In this document: piece after piece, positions 1 to 8,007 of the stretch
Layout: each line of letters begins with the position of its first letter
How positions within the stretch are numbered: the stretch's first letter is position 1
Made by a program: the position numbers and the translations under genes
The notes under the pieces: generated by a model
Told to the model about the DNA's origin: nothing
Database searches by the model: none
The model's input: the letters and a program-made list of their open reading frames with translations, nothing else
DNA from: UBA7803 sp041395905
Lineage (GTDB): Bacteria > Pseudomonadota > Gammaproteobacteria > Pseudomonadales > Azotimanducaceae
Reading direction: 5' to 3'
Assembly: GCA_041395905.1 (NCBI GenBank)
Contig: JAWKZP010000022.1
Coordinates: 26,402 to 90,401 of the forward strand
DNA: 64,000 nt

Positions 1-319
1 TGTCGGGCAGATAGCGGGAGCGGTGGATGAAGCCGAACAGGTTCACCACGGGCACCAGCACCAGCGCCCCGCGCAGACGCTCGATGGCGCGCAACCTGCG
101 CAGGCGCCGGATGATCTCGACGCCATTGAGCTCGTCGCCGTGAATCGCCGCGCAGACCAGCAGCACCGGACCCGGCAACCGGCCGTTGATCACCTCCACC
201 GGCATGTCCAGACGCGTGTGGGTGTACAGCTGCGCCGCCGGCAGGTCGAAGGTCAGCCGCTCGCCGGGGCCAATGCTGCGCCCGGCGATCTCCAGCGCGC
301 CGCGCTCAGCCCTTGCCAC
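1..319 (-). CDS. Succinylglutamate desuccinylase/aspartoacylase family protein (3' end outside window)
   Basis: Only the first ~106 residues are visible; the gene runs off the left edge. The segment GPVLLVCAAIHGDELNG carries the H-x-x-E type zinc-ligand motif (H-G-D-E) of the AstE/AspA zinc carboxypeptidase-like fold, followed by LVPVVNLFGF, also typical of the family. Members deacylate small N-acyl amino acids, but the substrate cannot be read from this fragment. The GTG start at 319 overlaps the rimK stop by 14 nt, so it is probably translated with rimK. A rimB-rimK-desuccinylase arrangement suggests, without proof, a role linked to RimK glutamate-tail metabolism. Confidence 0.8.
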   Translation of the reverse strand, partial: MARAERGALEIAGRSIGPGERLTFDLPAAQLYTHTRLDMPVEVINGRLPGPVLLVCAAIHGDELNGVEIIRRLRRLRAIERLRGALVLVPVVNLFGFIHRSRYLPD

Positions 320-1211
320 GGGTACGGGTCCGGCCTGGCCGCGCGTGCTGCTCGATGAACTCGATGATCGCCCCGGCCACGTCCTTGCCCGACGCCGCCT
401 CGATGCCTTCGAGACCGGGCGAGCTGTTGACCTCGAGCACCAGCGGCCCGTGATTCGAGCGGATCAGATCGACGCCGGCCACGTTGAGACCCATCGCCCG
501 GGCGGCACCCACGGCGGTGCGCCGCTCCGCCGGCGAGATCTTGGTCAGCGTGGCCGTGCCACCGCGATGCAGATTGGAGCGGAACTCACCCGGCTTGCCG
601 GTTCGCTGCATGGCGGCAACCACCTTGTCGCCCACCACGAAGCAGCGCACGTCGGTGCCGCGGCTCTCGGCAATGAACTCCTGCACCATGATGTCCACGT
701 CGATGCCGAGGAATGCCTCGATCACGCTCTCTGCCGCCTTGCGGGTCTCCGCCAGCACCACACCGACTCCCTGGGTGCCCTCCAGGAGCTTGATCACCAG
801 CGGTGCGCCGCCGACCATCTCGATGAGGTCGGGAATGTCGTCGGGCGAACGCGCGAACGCGGTTACCGGCATGCCGATGTCGCGGCGGGCCAGGAGCTGC
901 ATCGATCTCAGCTTGTCACGCGAGCGCGAAATGGCCACGGATTCGTTGACGCTGTACACGCCCATCATTTCGAACTGACGCACCACGGCGGAGCCGTAGA
1001 ACGTGATCGACGCGCCGATGCGCGGGATGACCGCATCGACGTCATGCAGCTCCTCGCCCCGGTAGTGAATCGAGGGGCGCGCGGTCGCCATGTTCATGTA
1101 ACAGCGCAGGGTGTCCACCACCAGCGCCTCGTGGCCGCGCGAACGTGCTGCTTCCACCAGGCGCCGGGTGGAGTACAGGCGCGAGTTGCGCGACAGGATC
1201 GCTATCTTCAT
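306..1211 (-). CDS. rimK: Ribosomal protein S6--L-glutamate ligase RimK
   Basis: 301 residues, matching the ~300 of E. coli RimK. The ATP-grasp ligase adds glutamates to the C-terminus of ribosomal protein S6. The N-terminal segment MKIAILSRNSRLYSTRRL is typical of RimK. The ATP-grasp nucleotide loop is VIKLLEGTQGVGVV, and the metal-binding end is LEVNSSPGLEGIE. The ATG at 1211 was chosen because it overlaps the upstream rimB stop as TGATG and matches the family N-terminus; longer in-frame extensions run into rimB. It is co-transcribed with rimB and the desuccinylase-like gene. Confidence 0.95.
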   Translation of the reverse strand: MKIAILSRNSRLYSTRRLVEAARSRGHEALVVDTLRCYMNMATARPSIHYRGEELHDVDAVIPRIGASITFYGSAVVRQFEMMGVYSVNESVAISRSRDKLRSMQLLARRDIGMPVTAFARSPDDIPDLIEMVGGAPLVIKLLEGTQGVGVVLAETRKAAESVIEAFLGIDVDIMVQEFIAESRGTDVRCFVVGDKVVAAMQRTGKPGEFRSNLHRGGTATLTKISPAERRTAVGAARAMGLNVAGVDLIRSNHGPLVLEVNSSPGLEGIEAASGKDVAGAIIEFIEQHARPGRTRTRGKG

Positions 1212-1639
1212 CACTTGCCCTTCTGTGCAAGAAACGACCGACCGGGGTCGACGAGAAAGGCGCCGCGCAGCGCCGTGCGCCCGATCAGCAGTCGGAACCC
1301 CATGGCGTCCCGGTTGGTCAGTGTGAGTTCGATGCGGCGCCGGCGGCCGGCGATCTCGAGCTCGGTGGCCACCACCCAGCGGACCTGGGTATGACCAACG
1401 GAGCTGCGCACCACGCGCCGATCCACCACCGGGGCTTCGCAAACCACCACGCTCGCACGGCTGCGCTGCAGCGGGTGCACCCGGAAGCGGACCCAGGGTC
1501 GGTCGTCACGCTCGAACGGTTCGATCTGAGATGCGTGCAGCGCGGACGTCCGGGCGCCGGTATCGATCTTGGCCTTGATGCGGTCCACGCCGAGCGCGGG
1601 CAGCCGCACCCACTCGCGCCAGCCTAGCACCGTTTTCAT
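1211..1639 (-). CDS. rimB: Retropepsin-like RimB-type protease (ATP-dependent zinc protease family)
   Basis: 142 residues. An aspartic-protease signature D26-T27-G28-A occurs in KIDTGARTSALHA, and a second hydrophobic beta-hairpin GFRLLIGRTALRG lies near the C-terminus. Both fit a single-domain retropepsin fold that would act as a dimer. In Pseudomonas the neighbour-linked RimB removes poly-glutamate tails that RimK adds to S6. The one-base TGATG overlap with rimK supports the same pairing here. The start at 1639 has no Shine-Dalgarno sequence, but a -10 element ends 6 nt upstream, so the mRNA may be leaderless. Functional assignment comes from motif plus neighbourhood. Confidence 0.85.
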   Translation of the reverse strand: MKTVLGWREWVRLPALGVDRIKAKIDTGARTSALHASQIEPFERDDRPWVRFRVHPLQRSRASVVVCEAPVVDRRVVRSSVGHTQVRWVVATELEIAGRRRRIELTLTNRDAMGFRLLIGRTALRGAFLVDPGRSFLAQKGK

Positions 1640-1645
1640 GACCGC

Positions 1646-1674
1646 TGTATACGGGCAAACTGTTTCGCGATCAA
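1646..1674 (-). promoter_or_regulatory. Sigma70-like promoter of rimB-rimK, probably leaderless
   Basis: On the minus strand, -35 TTGATC (1669-1674) and -10 TATACA (1646-1651) are separated by exactly 17 bp. The -10 box ends 6 nt before the rimB ATG, so transcription should begin at or next to the A of the start codon. Confidence 0.6.
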
Positions 1675-1729
1675 TGCATGCAGACGGCGCGGCCGGTGCC
1701 GCGTCGGTAATCGAGCCCGGGAGGAGGAC

Positions 1730-2707
1730 ATGACCGAGCAGCAGAGCACCTGCTTCGTATGCGGCTACGTGCTCGACGGCCGGGGTGGGGCGCGGCCGGT
1801 GGAGCTGCCGCTGGCGGACGACGGGAACGACGCCGGCGCGCAGCAATGGCTGCACATCGACTACTCCTTTGCCGACGCCGAGGACTGGCTGGCCGCCCGG
1901 GGCCTGCCCGATCATGTGATCGAGAGTCTGGTGCGTTCGGACACGCGCCCGCGCGCGCTCGCCGAACCCGGCGGCCTGCTGGTGATCCTGCGCGGAGTCA
2001 ACACCAACCCGGGCGCGGTACCGGAGGACATGGTGTCGATCCGCATCTGGATCGAACCCGCCCGGATCATCACGGTTCGGCAGCGCAGGCTGCTGTCGGT
2101 GACGGACATCCGCGAGCGCCTGGAGCAGGGGCGCGGACCCGCCTCAGCGGAGGAACTGCTCACCGCGCTCATCGAGCGTCTCGCCGACCGGATAGCAGAC
2201 GTGGTGGAGGACATCGAGGATCGCGTTTCCGGTTACGAGGCAGAGGCGGAAGGCCGTTTCGGCCCGGAGCTGCGACCACAGCTGTCGCTGACCCGACGTC
2301 AGGCGGCCGGAATCCGCCGCTATCTGGCGCCGCAGCGCGAAGCGCTGGAAAATCTGCAGCGCTACGCGAAAGACCGGCTGGCCGATACCGCAGTGTTCAG
2401 CATCCGCGAGCAGAGCGATCGTATCACCCGTTACGTCGAGGACCTGGACCTGGCCAGGGAGCGCTCTCTGGTGGTGCAGGAAGAGCTGATGAACCGCATC
2501 GCCCAGGAGCAGAATGAGCGCATGTACGTGCTGTCCATCGTCGCTGCGATCTTTCTGCCCATAACCTTCATAACGGGCATATTCGGCATGAACGTGGCGG
2601 GCGTCCCGGGGGTGGAGTACGGACCTGCATTCTGGCTCGTGGCCGTCTCGATGCTGGTCATTTCCGGCATCATCATCGGGCTGCTGCGGCTCAAACGCTG
2701 GTTCTGA
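1730..2707 (+). CDS. zntB: CorA/ZntB-family metal cation transporter
   Basis: 325 residues. It has a long soluble, partly helical N-terminal domain, then two C-terminal membrane segments (about 263-288 and 297-319) separated by the selectivity-filter motif G286-M287-N288, which defines the CorA/MIT pore family. ZntB-type proteins carry zinc and CorA types magnesium; the central domain (EDIEDRVSGYEAE, LSLTRRQAAGIRRYLAPQREAL) resembles ZntB more, so ZntB is preferred. The sequence GGGAGGAGG just upstream is a strong ribosome-binding site. An N-terminal C8-x-x-C11 pair is unusual and might bind metal. It is monocistronic and convergent with mscS, 9 nt apart. Confidence 0.85.
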   Translation: MTEQQSTCFVCGYVLDGRGGARPVELPLADDGNDAGAQQWLHIDYSFADAEDWLAARGLPDHVIESLVRSDTRPRALAEPGGLLVILRGVNTNPGAVPEDMVSIRIWIEPARIITVRQRRLLSVTDIRERLEQGRGPASAEELLTALIERLADRIADVVEDIEDRVSGYEAEAEGRFGPELRPQLSLTRRQAAGIRRYLAPQREALENLQRYAKDRLADTAVFSIREQSDRITRYVEDLDLARERSLVVQEELMNRIAQEQNERMYVLSIVAAIFLPITFITGIFGMNVAGVPGVEYGPAFWLVAVSMLVISGIIIGLLRLKRWF

Positions 2708-2716
2708 GCGGGCCCC

Positions 2717-3619
2717 TCAGTGCTCCGGACGGCGCTCGTCGGCAAGCACCAGGGTACCGTCGAGATGCACGTCCCGCTGCGGGAACGCCACCACGATGCC
2801 GTGCTCCCGGAAAGCCTCCTCGAACGCGAAACGCAGGTCGCTGCGCAGGCCGCGAACGTCCCTTTCCGCATCCGCCTCTGTCCAGAAGAACGCATCGAAG
2901 ATCAGGGCGTTGTCGCCGAAGTCCTCGAAATAAACCTGCGGCGCCGGTGTCGCGAGCACGTGCGCATGGGCGCGCATGCATTCGAGCATCAGGTCGCGCA
3001 CGAGGCGCACCGGCGAGCCGTACGCCACACCGACGCGAACTGACGTACGGATGTCGCGATCGACCAGCGTCCAGTTGATTACCGTGCTCTCCAGCAACAC
3101 GCTGTTCGGTACCAGCATGTGCACACCATCCACACGGCGAATGCGGGTCGAGCGGTTGTTGATGGCCTCCACCCGACCGCGCGCATCGCCGAGCTCGACG
3201 AAGTCACCGATCCGGATGGGGCGTTCGCCCATCAGGATCCAGCCGCTGATGAAGTTGTTGATGATGTTCTGAGCGCCGAAGCCGACCCCGATCGCGATGG
3301 CGCCGGACACGAACGCGAATGCCGTGAGCGGTATTCCGAGTATGCCGAGCGCGGTGACCACCACGATGGCCATGAGCCCGTAGAACAGAATCCGGCGCAC
3401 CAGCTGCACCGCATCGGCGCCCATGGACAGGCGCGTCATCCGGTGTCCCACCAGGCCCTCGACGAGCCGGCTGAGAAACCACCCGACCAGAACGGCGAGA
3501 ATCGCGAGAACTATCTGTCCGAGGGTGAGCCTGGCATCGCCGGTGGTAATGACCACGGTGTCGAGCAGGTCGCCGAGCCGCTCCAGCAGTGTCTGGGTGG
3601 TTTCCAAGCTGTGCGTCAA
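2717..3619 (-). CDS. mscS: Small-conductance mechanosensitive channel (MscS family)
   Basis: 300 residues, close to E. coli MscS (286). Three hydrophobic segments lie at about 32-54, 72-95 and 97-130. The third is the Gly/Ala-rich pore helix (AIAIGVGFGAQNIINNFISG), followed by a beta domain (IRIGDFVELGDARGRVEAIN) and the typical VPNSVLLESTVINW segment. It acts as an inner-membrane osmotic release valve. The start is TTG at 3619, overlapping the stop of the upstream peroxiredoxin gene as TTGA; no better start lies nearby, so translation is probably coupled. Confidence 0.92.
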   Translation of the reverse strand: MTHSLETTQTLLERLGDLLDTVVITTGDARLTLGQIVLAILAVLVGWFLSRLVEGLVGHRMTRLSMGADAVQLVRRILFYGLMAIVVVTALGILGIPLTAFAFVSGAIAIGVGFGAQNIINNFISGWILMGERPIRIGDFVELGDARGRVEAINNRSTRIRRVDGVHMLVPNSVLLESTVINWTLVDRDIRTSVRVGVAYGSPVRLVRDLMLECMRAHAHVLATPAPQVYFEDFGDNALIFDAFFWTEADAERDVRGLRSDLRFAFEEAFREHGIVVAFPQRDVHLDGTLVLADERRPEH

Positions 3620-4167
3620 CCACCGCTCACGGCGGCGCCGGCGCGGCGCGCGACGCCCAGCTCAGCGAGTCGCGCCACCATGTCTTCTGCCGACGTGGCC
3701 GGCCGTACCGCCTCGTCGATGGCCAGAATGCGGCCGTCTACGCCTATGTAGAACGTGTGCCGATTGGCGACGCCACGCTCGTTCAGCACGCCGTAGGCGC
3801 GCGCCGTGTCCTTCCCCGGGTCGGAAAGCAGCGGAAAGTCCGCACCGTTCTCCTCCGCGAAGCCCGCGTTGTCCGCCACCGGATCGACGCTGGCCATGAA
3901 GTAGCTGACGTCGAACGCACGGATGCGGTCGCCGTTCTTCGCCAGCGATTTGCACTCGATGGTGCAGCCACTGGTGTACGCCTTGGGGAACCAGGCAACC
4001 ACCACCGCCTGACGGCCGCGGAAGTCAGCCAGCCGGTACGTTTTGCCATCCGATGCCTGCAGTGTGAACTCAGGCGCCATGTCGCCCACCTGCAGCGCGG
4101 CGGCTGCCGCCAGCGAGCCGCTGCCCAGGAGCGCTACTGCGAGCAGCATTTTCAGTAACCGTTCCAT
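3616..4167 (-). CDS. Exported peroxiredoxin (AhpC/TSA, BCP/PrxQ-like)
   Basis: 183 residues. An N-terminal hydrophobic stretch (residues 4-24, ending AAAAA) looks like a signal peptide, so the enzyme probably works in the periplasm. The thioredoxin-like domain (VGDMAPEFTLQASDGK) carries the peroxidatic Cys68 in TSGCTIECKSL. Cys72 is a possible resolving cysteine four residues on, one closer than the usual C-x4-C of PrxQ. It should reduce peroxides. The ATG at 4167 was chosen because GGAGG sits 5 nt upstream; an in-frame ATG at 4179 is less well placed. It is translationally coupled to mscS and divergent from the aldo/keto reductase. Confidence 0.85.
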   Translation of the reverse strand: MERLLKMLLAVALLGSGSLAAAAALQVGDMAPEFTLQASDGKTYRLADFRGRQAVVVAWFPKAYTSGCTIECKSLAKNGDRIRAFDVSYFMASVDPVADNAGFAEENGADFPLLSDPGKDTARAYGVLNERGVANRHTFYIGVDGRILAIDEAVRPATSAEDMVARLAELGVARRAGAAVSGG

Positions 4168-4295
4168 CTGCACCTCCATGTCACGAGTCGTGCTAGTCTG
4201 ACCCCGGCATCGGGCCGCGGACCGCGCCGGCGCAGTCTCGACATTGTGTAGTGAAAACCCCGTCAAATCACCAGCGATTCCCAGCGGAGGCACCC

Positions 4296-5276
4296 ATGAA
4301 GTATGCGAATCTCGGCAACACCGGCGTGCGGGTATCCCGACTCTGTCTGGGCATGATGACCTACGGATCGAAATCCTGGCGCGACTGGGTGCTGGAGTAC
4401 GACGAAGCGCTGCCGTTCGTGGCCCACGCGCTGGAGGCGGGCATCAACTTCTTCGACACGGCCGACGTGTACTCCAACGGTGCTTCGGAACAGGTCCTGG
4501 GCCGCGCGCTGCGCGAGCTCGGCGTGGATCGCGAGGACGTGGTCGTGGCTACCAAGTGCTTCAACGGCACGCACGAACGCCGCCGCAATCGCTGGGGCCT
4601 CTCGCGCAAGCACGTCATGGCCGCCTGCGACGCCTCCCTGCAACGCCTGGGTACCGATTACATCGACCTTTATCAGATTCACCGATTCGACTACCACACG
4701 CCCATCGAGGAAACCATCGAGGCGCTCAGCGAGCTGGTGCGCGTCGGCAAGGTCCGCTATCTGGGAGCCTCGAGCATGTTCGCCTGGCAGATGGCCAAGT
4801 ACCTGTTCACCGCCGATGCGCTGGGTGGCGTCCGCTTCGTGACCATGCAGAACCACTACAACCTGCTGTACCGGGAGGAAGAGCGGGAGATGATCCCGCT
4901 GTGCCTGGATCAGGGCGTCGGCCTGATTCCCTGGAGCCCGCTGGCACGCGGCTACCTGGCGCGCACGCGCGACACCATCCGGACCACGGTGCGTTCCGGG
5001 TCGGACGAATTCGCCGGGTTCCTGTATCGGCGCGAATCGGACCTGGACATCGTCGAGCGCAATGCCGAGGTGGCGGCGGGGCTCGGCGTGAAGCCGGCGC
5101 AGACCGCGCTGGCGTGGATGCTGGGCAAACCGGGTGTCGTGGCGCCGATCGTCGGCGCGTCCAAGCTCACACAGCTCGAGGATGCCATCGCCGCGCTGGA
5201 GGTCACGCTCGACGACGACGCCGTAAAGGCGCTCGAGGCGCTGTACGAAGCGCATCCGGTGGCGGGCCACAGCTGA
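4296..5276 (+). CDS. Aldo/keto reductase
   Basis: 326 residues, a TIM-barrel NADPH-dependent oxidoreductase. The full catalytic tetrad is visible: D54 and Y59 (FFDTADVYSNG), K87 (VVVATKCFN) and H129 (YQIHRFD). The C-terminal cofactor segment PIVGASKLTQLEDA is present. The pattern fits the AKR11/AKR14-like family of small-carbonyl reductases; the substrate is unknown. The start at 4296 has the ribosome-binding site CGGAGG 5 nt upstream; an earlier in-frame ATG at 4251 lacks one. The gene stands alone, divergent from the peroxiredoxin. Confidence 0.92.
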   Translation: MKYANLGNTGVRVSRLCLGMMTYGSKSWRDWVLEYDEALPFVAHALEAGINFFDTADVYSNGASEQVLGRALRELGVDREDVVVATKCFNGTHERRRNRWGLSRKHVMAACDASLQRLGTDYIDLYQIHRFDYHTPIEETIEALSELVRVGKVRYLGASSMFAWQMAKYLFTADALGGVRFVTMQNHYNLLYREEEREMIPLCLDQGVGLIPWSPLARGYLARTRDTIRTTVRSGSDEFAGFLYRRESDLDIVERNAEVAAGLGVKPAQTALAWMLGKPGVVAPIVGASKLTQLEDAIAALEVTLDDDAVKALEALYEAHPVAGHS

Positions 5277-5369
5277 TCACCCCTGGTGCCGCGACGCCGA
5301 GGCGGCCGCAACGCCCGGAAAAACGCAGAGGCCGGTGCCGGCACAGGGGCGGCGTGTGCGGGAGCGGAG

Positions 5370-5446
5370 TGGTAGCTACGGTTGGGCTCGAACCAACGAC
5401 CTCAGCATTATGAATGCCGCGCTCTAACCAGCTGAGCTACGTAGCC
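5370..5446 (-). tRNA. tRNA-Met (CAT anticodon), elongator type
   Basis: A 77-nt cloverleaf with encoded CCA, anticodon CAT and the arms GGCTACG, GCTC...GAGC and GGTTCGAGCCC. It resembles E. coli elongator tRNA-Met rather than initiator tRNA. The first acceptor pair is G1-U72. A lysidine-modified tRNA-Ile2 is a less likely alternative. Confidence 0.93.
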
Positions 5447-5463
5447 TCGAAATCGGGGCGGCG

Positions 5464-5492
5464 ATTTTCCAGATTCGTTCCGGCGTTGTCAA
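5464..5492 (-). promoter_or_regulatory. Promoter of tRNA-Met
   Basis: -35 TTGACA (5487-5492) and -10 GAAAAT (5464-5469) are separated by 17 bp and end 17 nt before the mature tRNA 5' end. The GC-rich segment after the -10 box is typical of stringently controlled stable-RNA promoters. Confidence 0.7.
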
Positions 5493-5520
5493 ACTGCGCC
5501 CACGGTCCCCCGGCCTGGCC

Positions 5521-6261
5521 TCAGTATTCGCGGGTCGCCAGGGCCCGGGCGCCGGCATCCACGTCGAAGCCGGCCAGCTGGCGGTACAGCACCGAGTAGA
5601 TCATCACGGTCCACGGCAGGGTCCAGATCCAGCCGATCAGGCTGAGCATGCCTATGATCATGAGCCCGGCCGACACCAGACCCAGTGCCAGCACAGCCAG
5701 GAAGCGCCGGTTGACCAGCTTCAGCGACACCACCAGGCAATCCACCACCGGGAGGTCCTTCTCCACCTTGAGCGGGATGGCCAGAGACAGCGCGACCGCC
5801 AGGTACAGCCCGGGCAGAATGAACAGCATGGTACCGACGAAGGTAGCGAAGCTCTGCAGCAGGCCGACCGCCAGGATCGGAGCCAGCCGTCCGTACTGCG
5901 AGAACTGCTCGGCGAAGGTAACGGGCATGCCGACGCTGCGTTTGAGACCCAGCATGAACACGCCGGCCATGAACGGATAGACGATGATCATCACCACCAG
6001 CTGGCTGATCCAGCCGGTGTACAGATTTTCCTCATTCAGGCCGAAAATCGGCCCGAGCAATCCGGCGACGACGAACACCACCGCATAGGTGACCCCGAAC
6101 CCGGCATTGACGATGCTCTTGATGCCGTCGATACGCTCCCATGACTCACGCAGCACCTCGCCGACGTCGAGCTCCGCCCGCCCGGCAAGGGTCTGCTCGA
6201 TGGAGCCGCCGAAGTGGGACGGCCTGTCGCCCGGCGGCTGGGGATCTATGGGTTCGCTCAT
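5521..6261 (-). CDS. Predicted integral membrane protein, unknown function
   Basis: 246 residues. A ~45-residue polar N-terminus (proline-rich, with ELDVGEVLRESWERIDGIK) is followed by about six hydrophobic segments (roughly 50-75, 85-110, 128-170, 190-230). The architecture, a short cytoplasmic lead then a compact membrane bundle with the amphipathic loop LKVEKDLPVVDCLVVSLKLVNRR, resembles uncharacterised bacterial membrane families sometimes called stress or DUF975-like proteins. I do not recognise a specific function. It lies 11 nt downstream of ychF and is probably the last gene of the prs-rplY-pth-ychF operon. Confidence 0.75.
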   Translation of the reverse strand: MSEPIDPQPPGDRPSHFGGSIEQTLAGRAELDVGEVLRESWERIDGIKSIVNAGFGVTYAVVFVVAGLLGPIFGLNEENLYTGWISQLVVMIIVYPFMAGVFMLGLKRSVGMPVTFAEQFSQYGRLAPILAVGLLQSFATFVGTMLFILPGLYLAVALSLAIPLKVEKDLPVVDCLVVSLKLVNRRFLAVLALGLVSAGLMIIGMLSLIGWIWTLPWTVMIYSVLYRQLAGFDVDAGARALATREY

Positions 6262-6272
6262 GCGCTCACTCG

Positions 6273-7364
6273 CTACACGTTGAATCGGAACAGGATCACG
6301 TCGCCATCCTGCACGACGTACTCCTTACCGTCCAGGCGCCATTTGCCGGCATCCTTGGCACCCTGCTCGCCGCGGCAGGCGACGTAATCCTCGTAGCCGA
6401 TGACCTCGGCGCGGATGAACCCCTTCTCGAAATCGCTGTGGATCACGCCTGCGGCCTGGGGCGCGCGGGTGCCGATGGGAATGGTCCAGGCGCGCGCTTC
6501 CTTCGGGCCGGCCGTGAAGTAGTGATGCAGCCCCAGAAGACGGTAGCCGGCCCTGATTACCCGATTGAGGCCCGGCTCCTCGATGCCGAGCGCTTCCAGG
6601 AAATCGGCCCGCTCGGCCTCATCGAGCTCAGCGATCTCGGCTTCGATCTTGTTGCATATGGGCACCACCTCGGCCCTTTCGTCGCGCGCCAGGGCAACGA
6701 CCGCTTCGAGCAACGGGTTGTCCTGGAACCCGTCCTCCGCCACGTTGGCGATGTACAGAACGGGCTTCGCCGTAAGCAGGTGCAGATCGCGCAGCCGCAG
6801 GCGCTCGTCGTCGCCCAGCGCCATGGCTCGCACCGGCCGCCCCTGATTGAGCGTCTCCTGAACCTTGTCCAGCACCGCCACCAGCGCCTTGGCATCCTTG
6901 TCACCGGCGTTGGCAGTGCGCCGGTTGCGCTCGTAGACGCGCTCGATGGTCTGCAGATCGGCCAGAGCGAGCTCGGTGTTGATGACTTCGATGTCATCGA
7001 GCGGCGACACGCGACCTGAGACGTGCACGACGTTGTCGTCCCTGAAGCAGCGCACCACGTGGGCGATGGCATCCGTTTCGCGGATGTGCGCCAGAAACTG
7101 GTTGCCCAGACCCTCGCCCTGGGATGCCCCGGCCACCAGCCCGGCGATGTCGACGAACTCCATGGCGGTCGGCACGACCCGCGCCGAGCCCGCCAGCTCC
7201 GCGACCCGCTCCAGGCGCGGATCGGGCACGGGCACGATGCCCGTGTTGGGCTCGATGGTGCAGAACGGGAAATTCTCCGCGCCGATGCCCGCCTTGGTGA
7301 GCGCGTTGAACAGCGTCGATTTGCCGACGTTCGGCATGCCGACGATACCGCACTTGAAGCCCAT
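6273..7364 (-). CDS. ychF: Redox-regulated ATPase YchF (Obg-like, OLA1 family)
   Basis: 363 residues, as in E. coli (363). The P-loop GMPNVGKST lies at the N-terminus and the switch region DIAGLVAGASQGEGLG follows. The non-canonical G4 motif (NVAE instead of NKxD) marks the ATP-preferring YchF branch. The C-terminal TGS domain (RAWTIPIGTRAPQAAGVIHSDFEKGFIRAEVI) is intact. YchF binds ribosomes and affects stress responses. The start codon directly follows the pth stop (TAGATG), so the two are coupled as in many Gammaproteobacteria. Confidence 0.97.
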   Translation of the reverse strand: MGFKCGIVGMPNVGKSTLFNALTKAGIGAENFPFCTIEPNTGIVPVPDPRLERVAELAGSARVVPTAMEFVDIAGLVAGASQGEGLGNQFLAHIRETDAIAHVVRCFRDDNVVHVSGRVSPLDDIEVINTELALADLQTIERVYERNRRTANAGDKDAKALVAVLDKVQETLNQGRPVRAMALGDDERLRLRDLHLLTAKPVLYIANVAEDGFQDNPLLEAVVALARDERAEVVPICNKIEAEIAELDEAERADFLEALGIEEPGLNRVIRAGYRLLGLHHYFTAGPKEARAWTIPIGTRAPQAAGVIHSDFEKGFIRAEVIGYEDYVACRGEQGAKDAGKWRLDGKEYVVQDGDVILFRFNV

Positions 7365-7970
7365 CTAATTCTCCTTTGCCGCCGAGTGCAGCTCGGTCAT
7401 GGCTTTCTGCAGATCGCCTTCCAGCAGCCGGCCGAGCACCGAATCAGGCAGCCGGCAGGCGCGCTCGATGGTATCCCGCTCACCGGCGGGCATGCGCACC
7501 GACGTGAGATACGCCGTGACCTGCGCTTTGTCACCCGGATGCCCGACACCGATGCGCAGCCGGTGAAATCCACGCTCGTTGCCCAGCGCGCCGATCACGC
7601 TGCGGATGCCATTGTGCCCGTTGTCGCCGCCGCCGCTCTTCAGCCGCACCAGTCCGGGCTCGAAGGCCATCTCGTCGTAGGCCACGAGGATTTCCGGCGC
7701 GCTGATGCGAAAGAAGCGGGCGACGGCCCCGACGCTGTCGCCGGACAGATTCATGTACGTGAGCGGAATCAGCAGGCGCAGGTCGTGGCCGAGCACGTCA
7801 CCGCGACCGAGCAGGCCCTTGAAACGGCTCTGCTCGGTGAGCGGAATGCGGAATCTCTGCGCCAGCGCTTCGACGAACGCGGCGCCGACGTTGTGACGGG
7901 TGTCGACGTAGCGCGGGCCCGGGTTGCCCAGGCCCACGATCAGACGCACCGCGGTGCTGGCAGAAGGCAT
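7365..7970 (-). CDS. pth: Peptidyl-tRNA hydrolase
   Basis: 201 residues (E. coli 194). It frees peptides from prematurely released peptidyl-tRNA. The N-terminal LIVGLGNPGPRYVDTRHNVG contains the catalytic His26, and LVAYDEMAFEPGLVRLKSGGG holds the conserved Asp and the substrate loop. It lies between rplY and ychF, the usual gammaproteobacterial order. Confidence 0.97.
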   Translation of the reverse strand: MPSASTAVRLIVGLGNPGPRYVDTRHNVGAAFVEALAQRFRIPLTEQSRFKGLLGRGDVLGHDLRLLIPLTYMNLSGDSVGAVARFFRISAPEILVAYDEMAFEPGLVRLKSGGGDNGHNGIRSVIGALGNERGFHRLRIGVGHPGDKAQVTAYLTSVRMPAGERDTIERACRLPDSVLGRLLEGDLQKAMTELHSAAKEN

Positions 7971-8007
7971 ACCGGCTCTCTCCGCGCTGCGCCCCTGCCA
8001 GCCGGGC

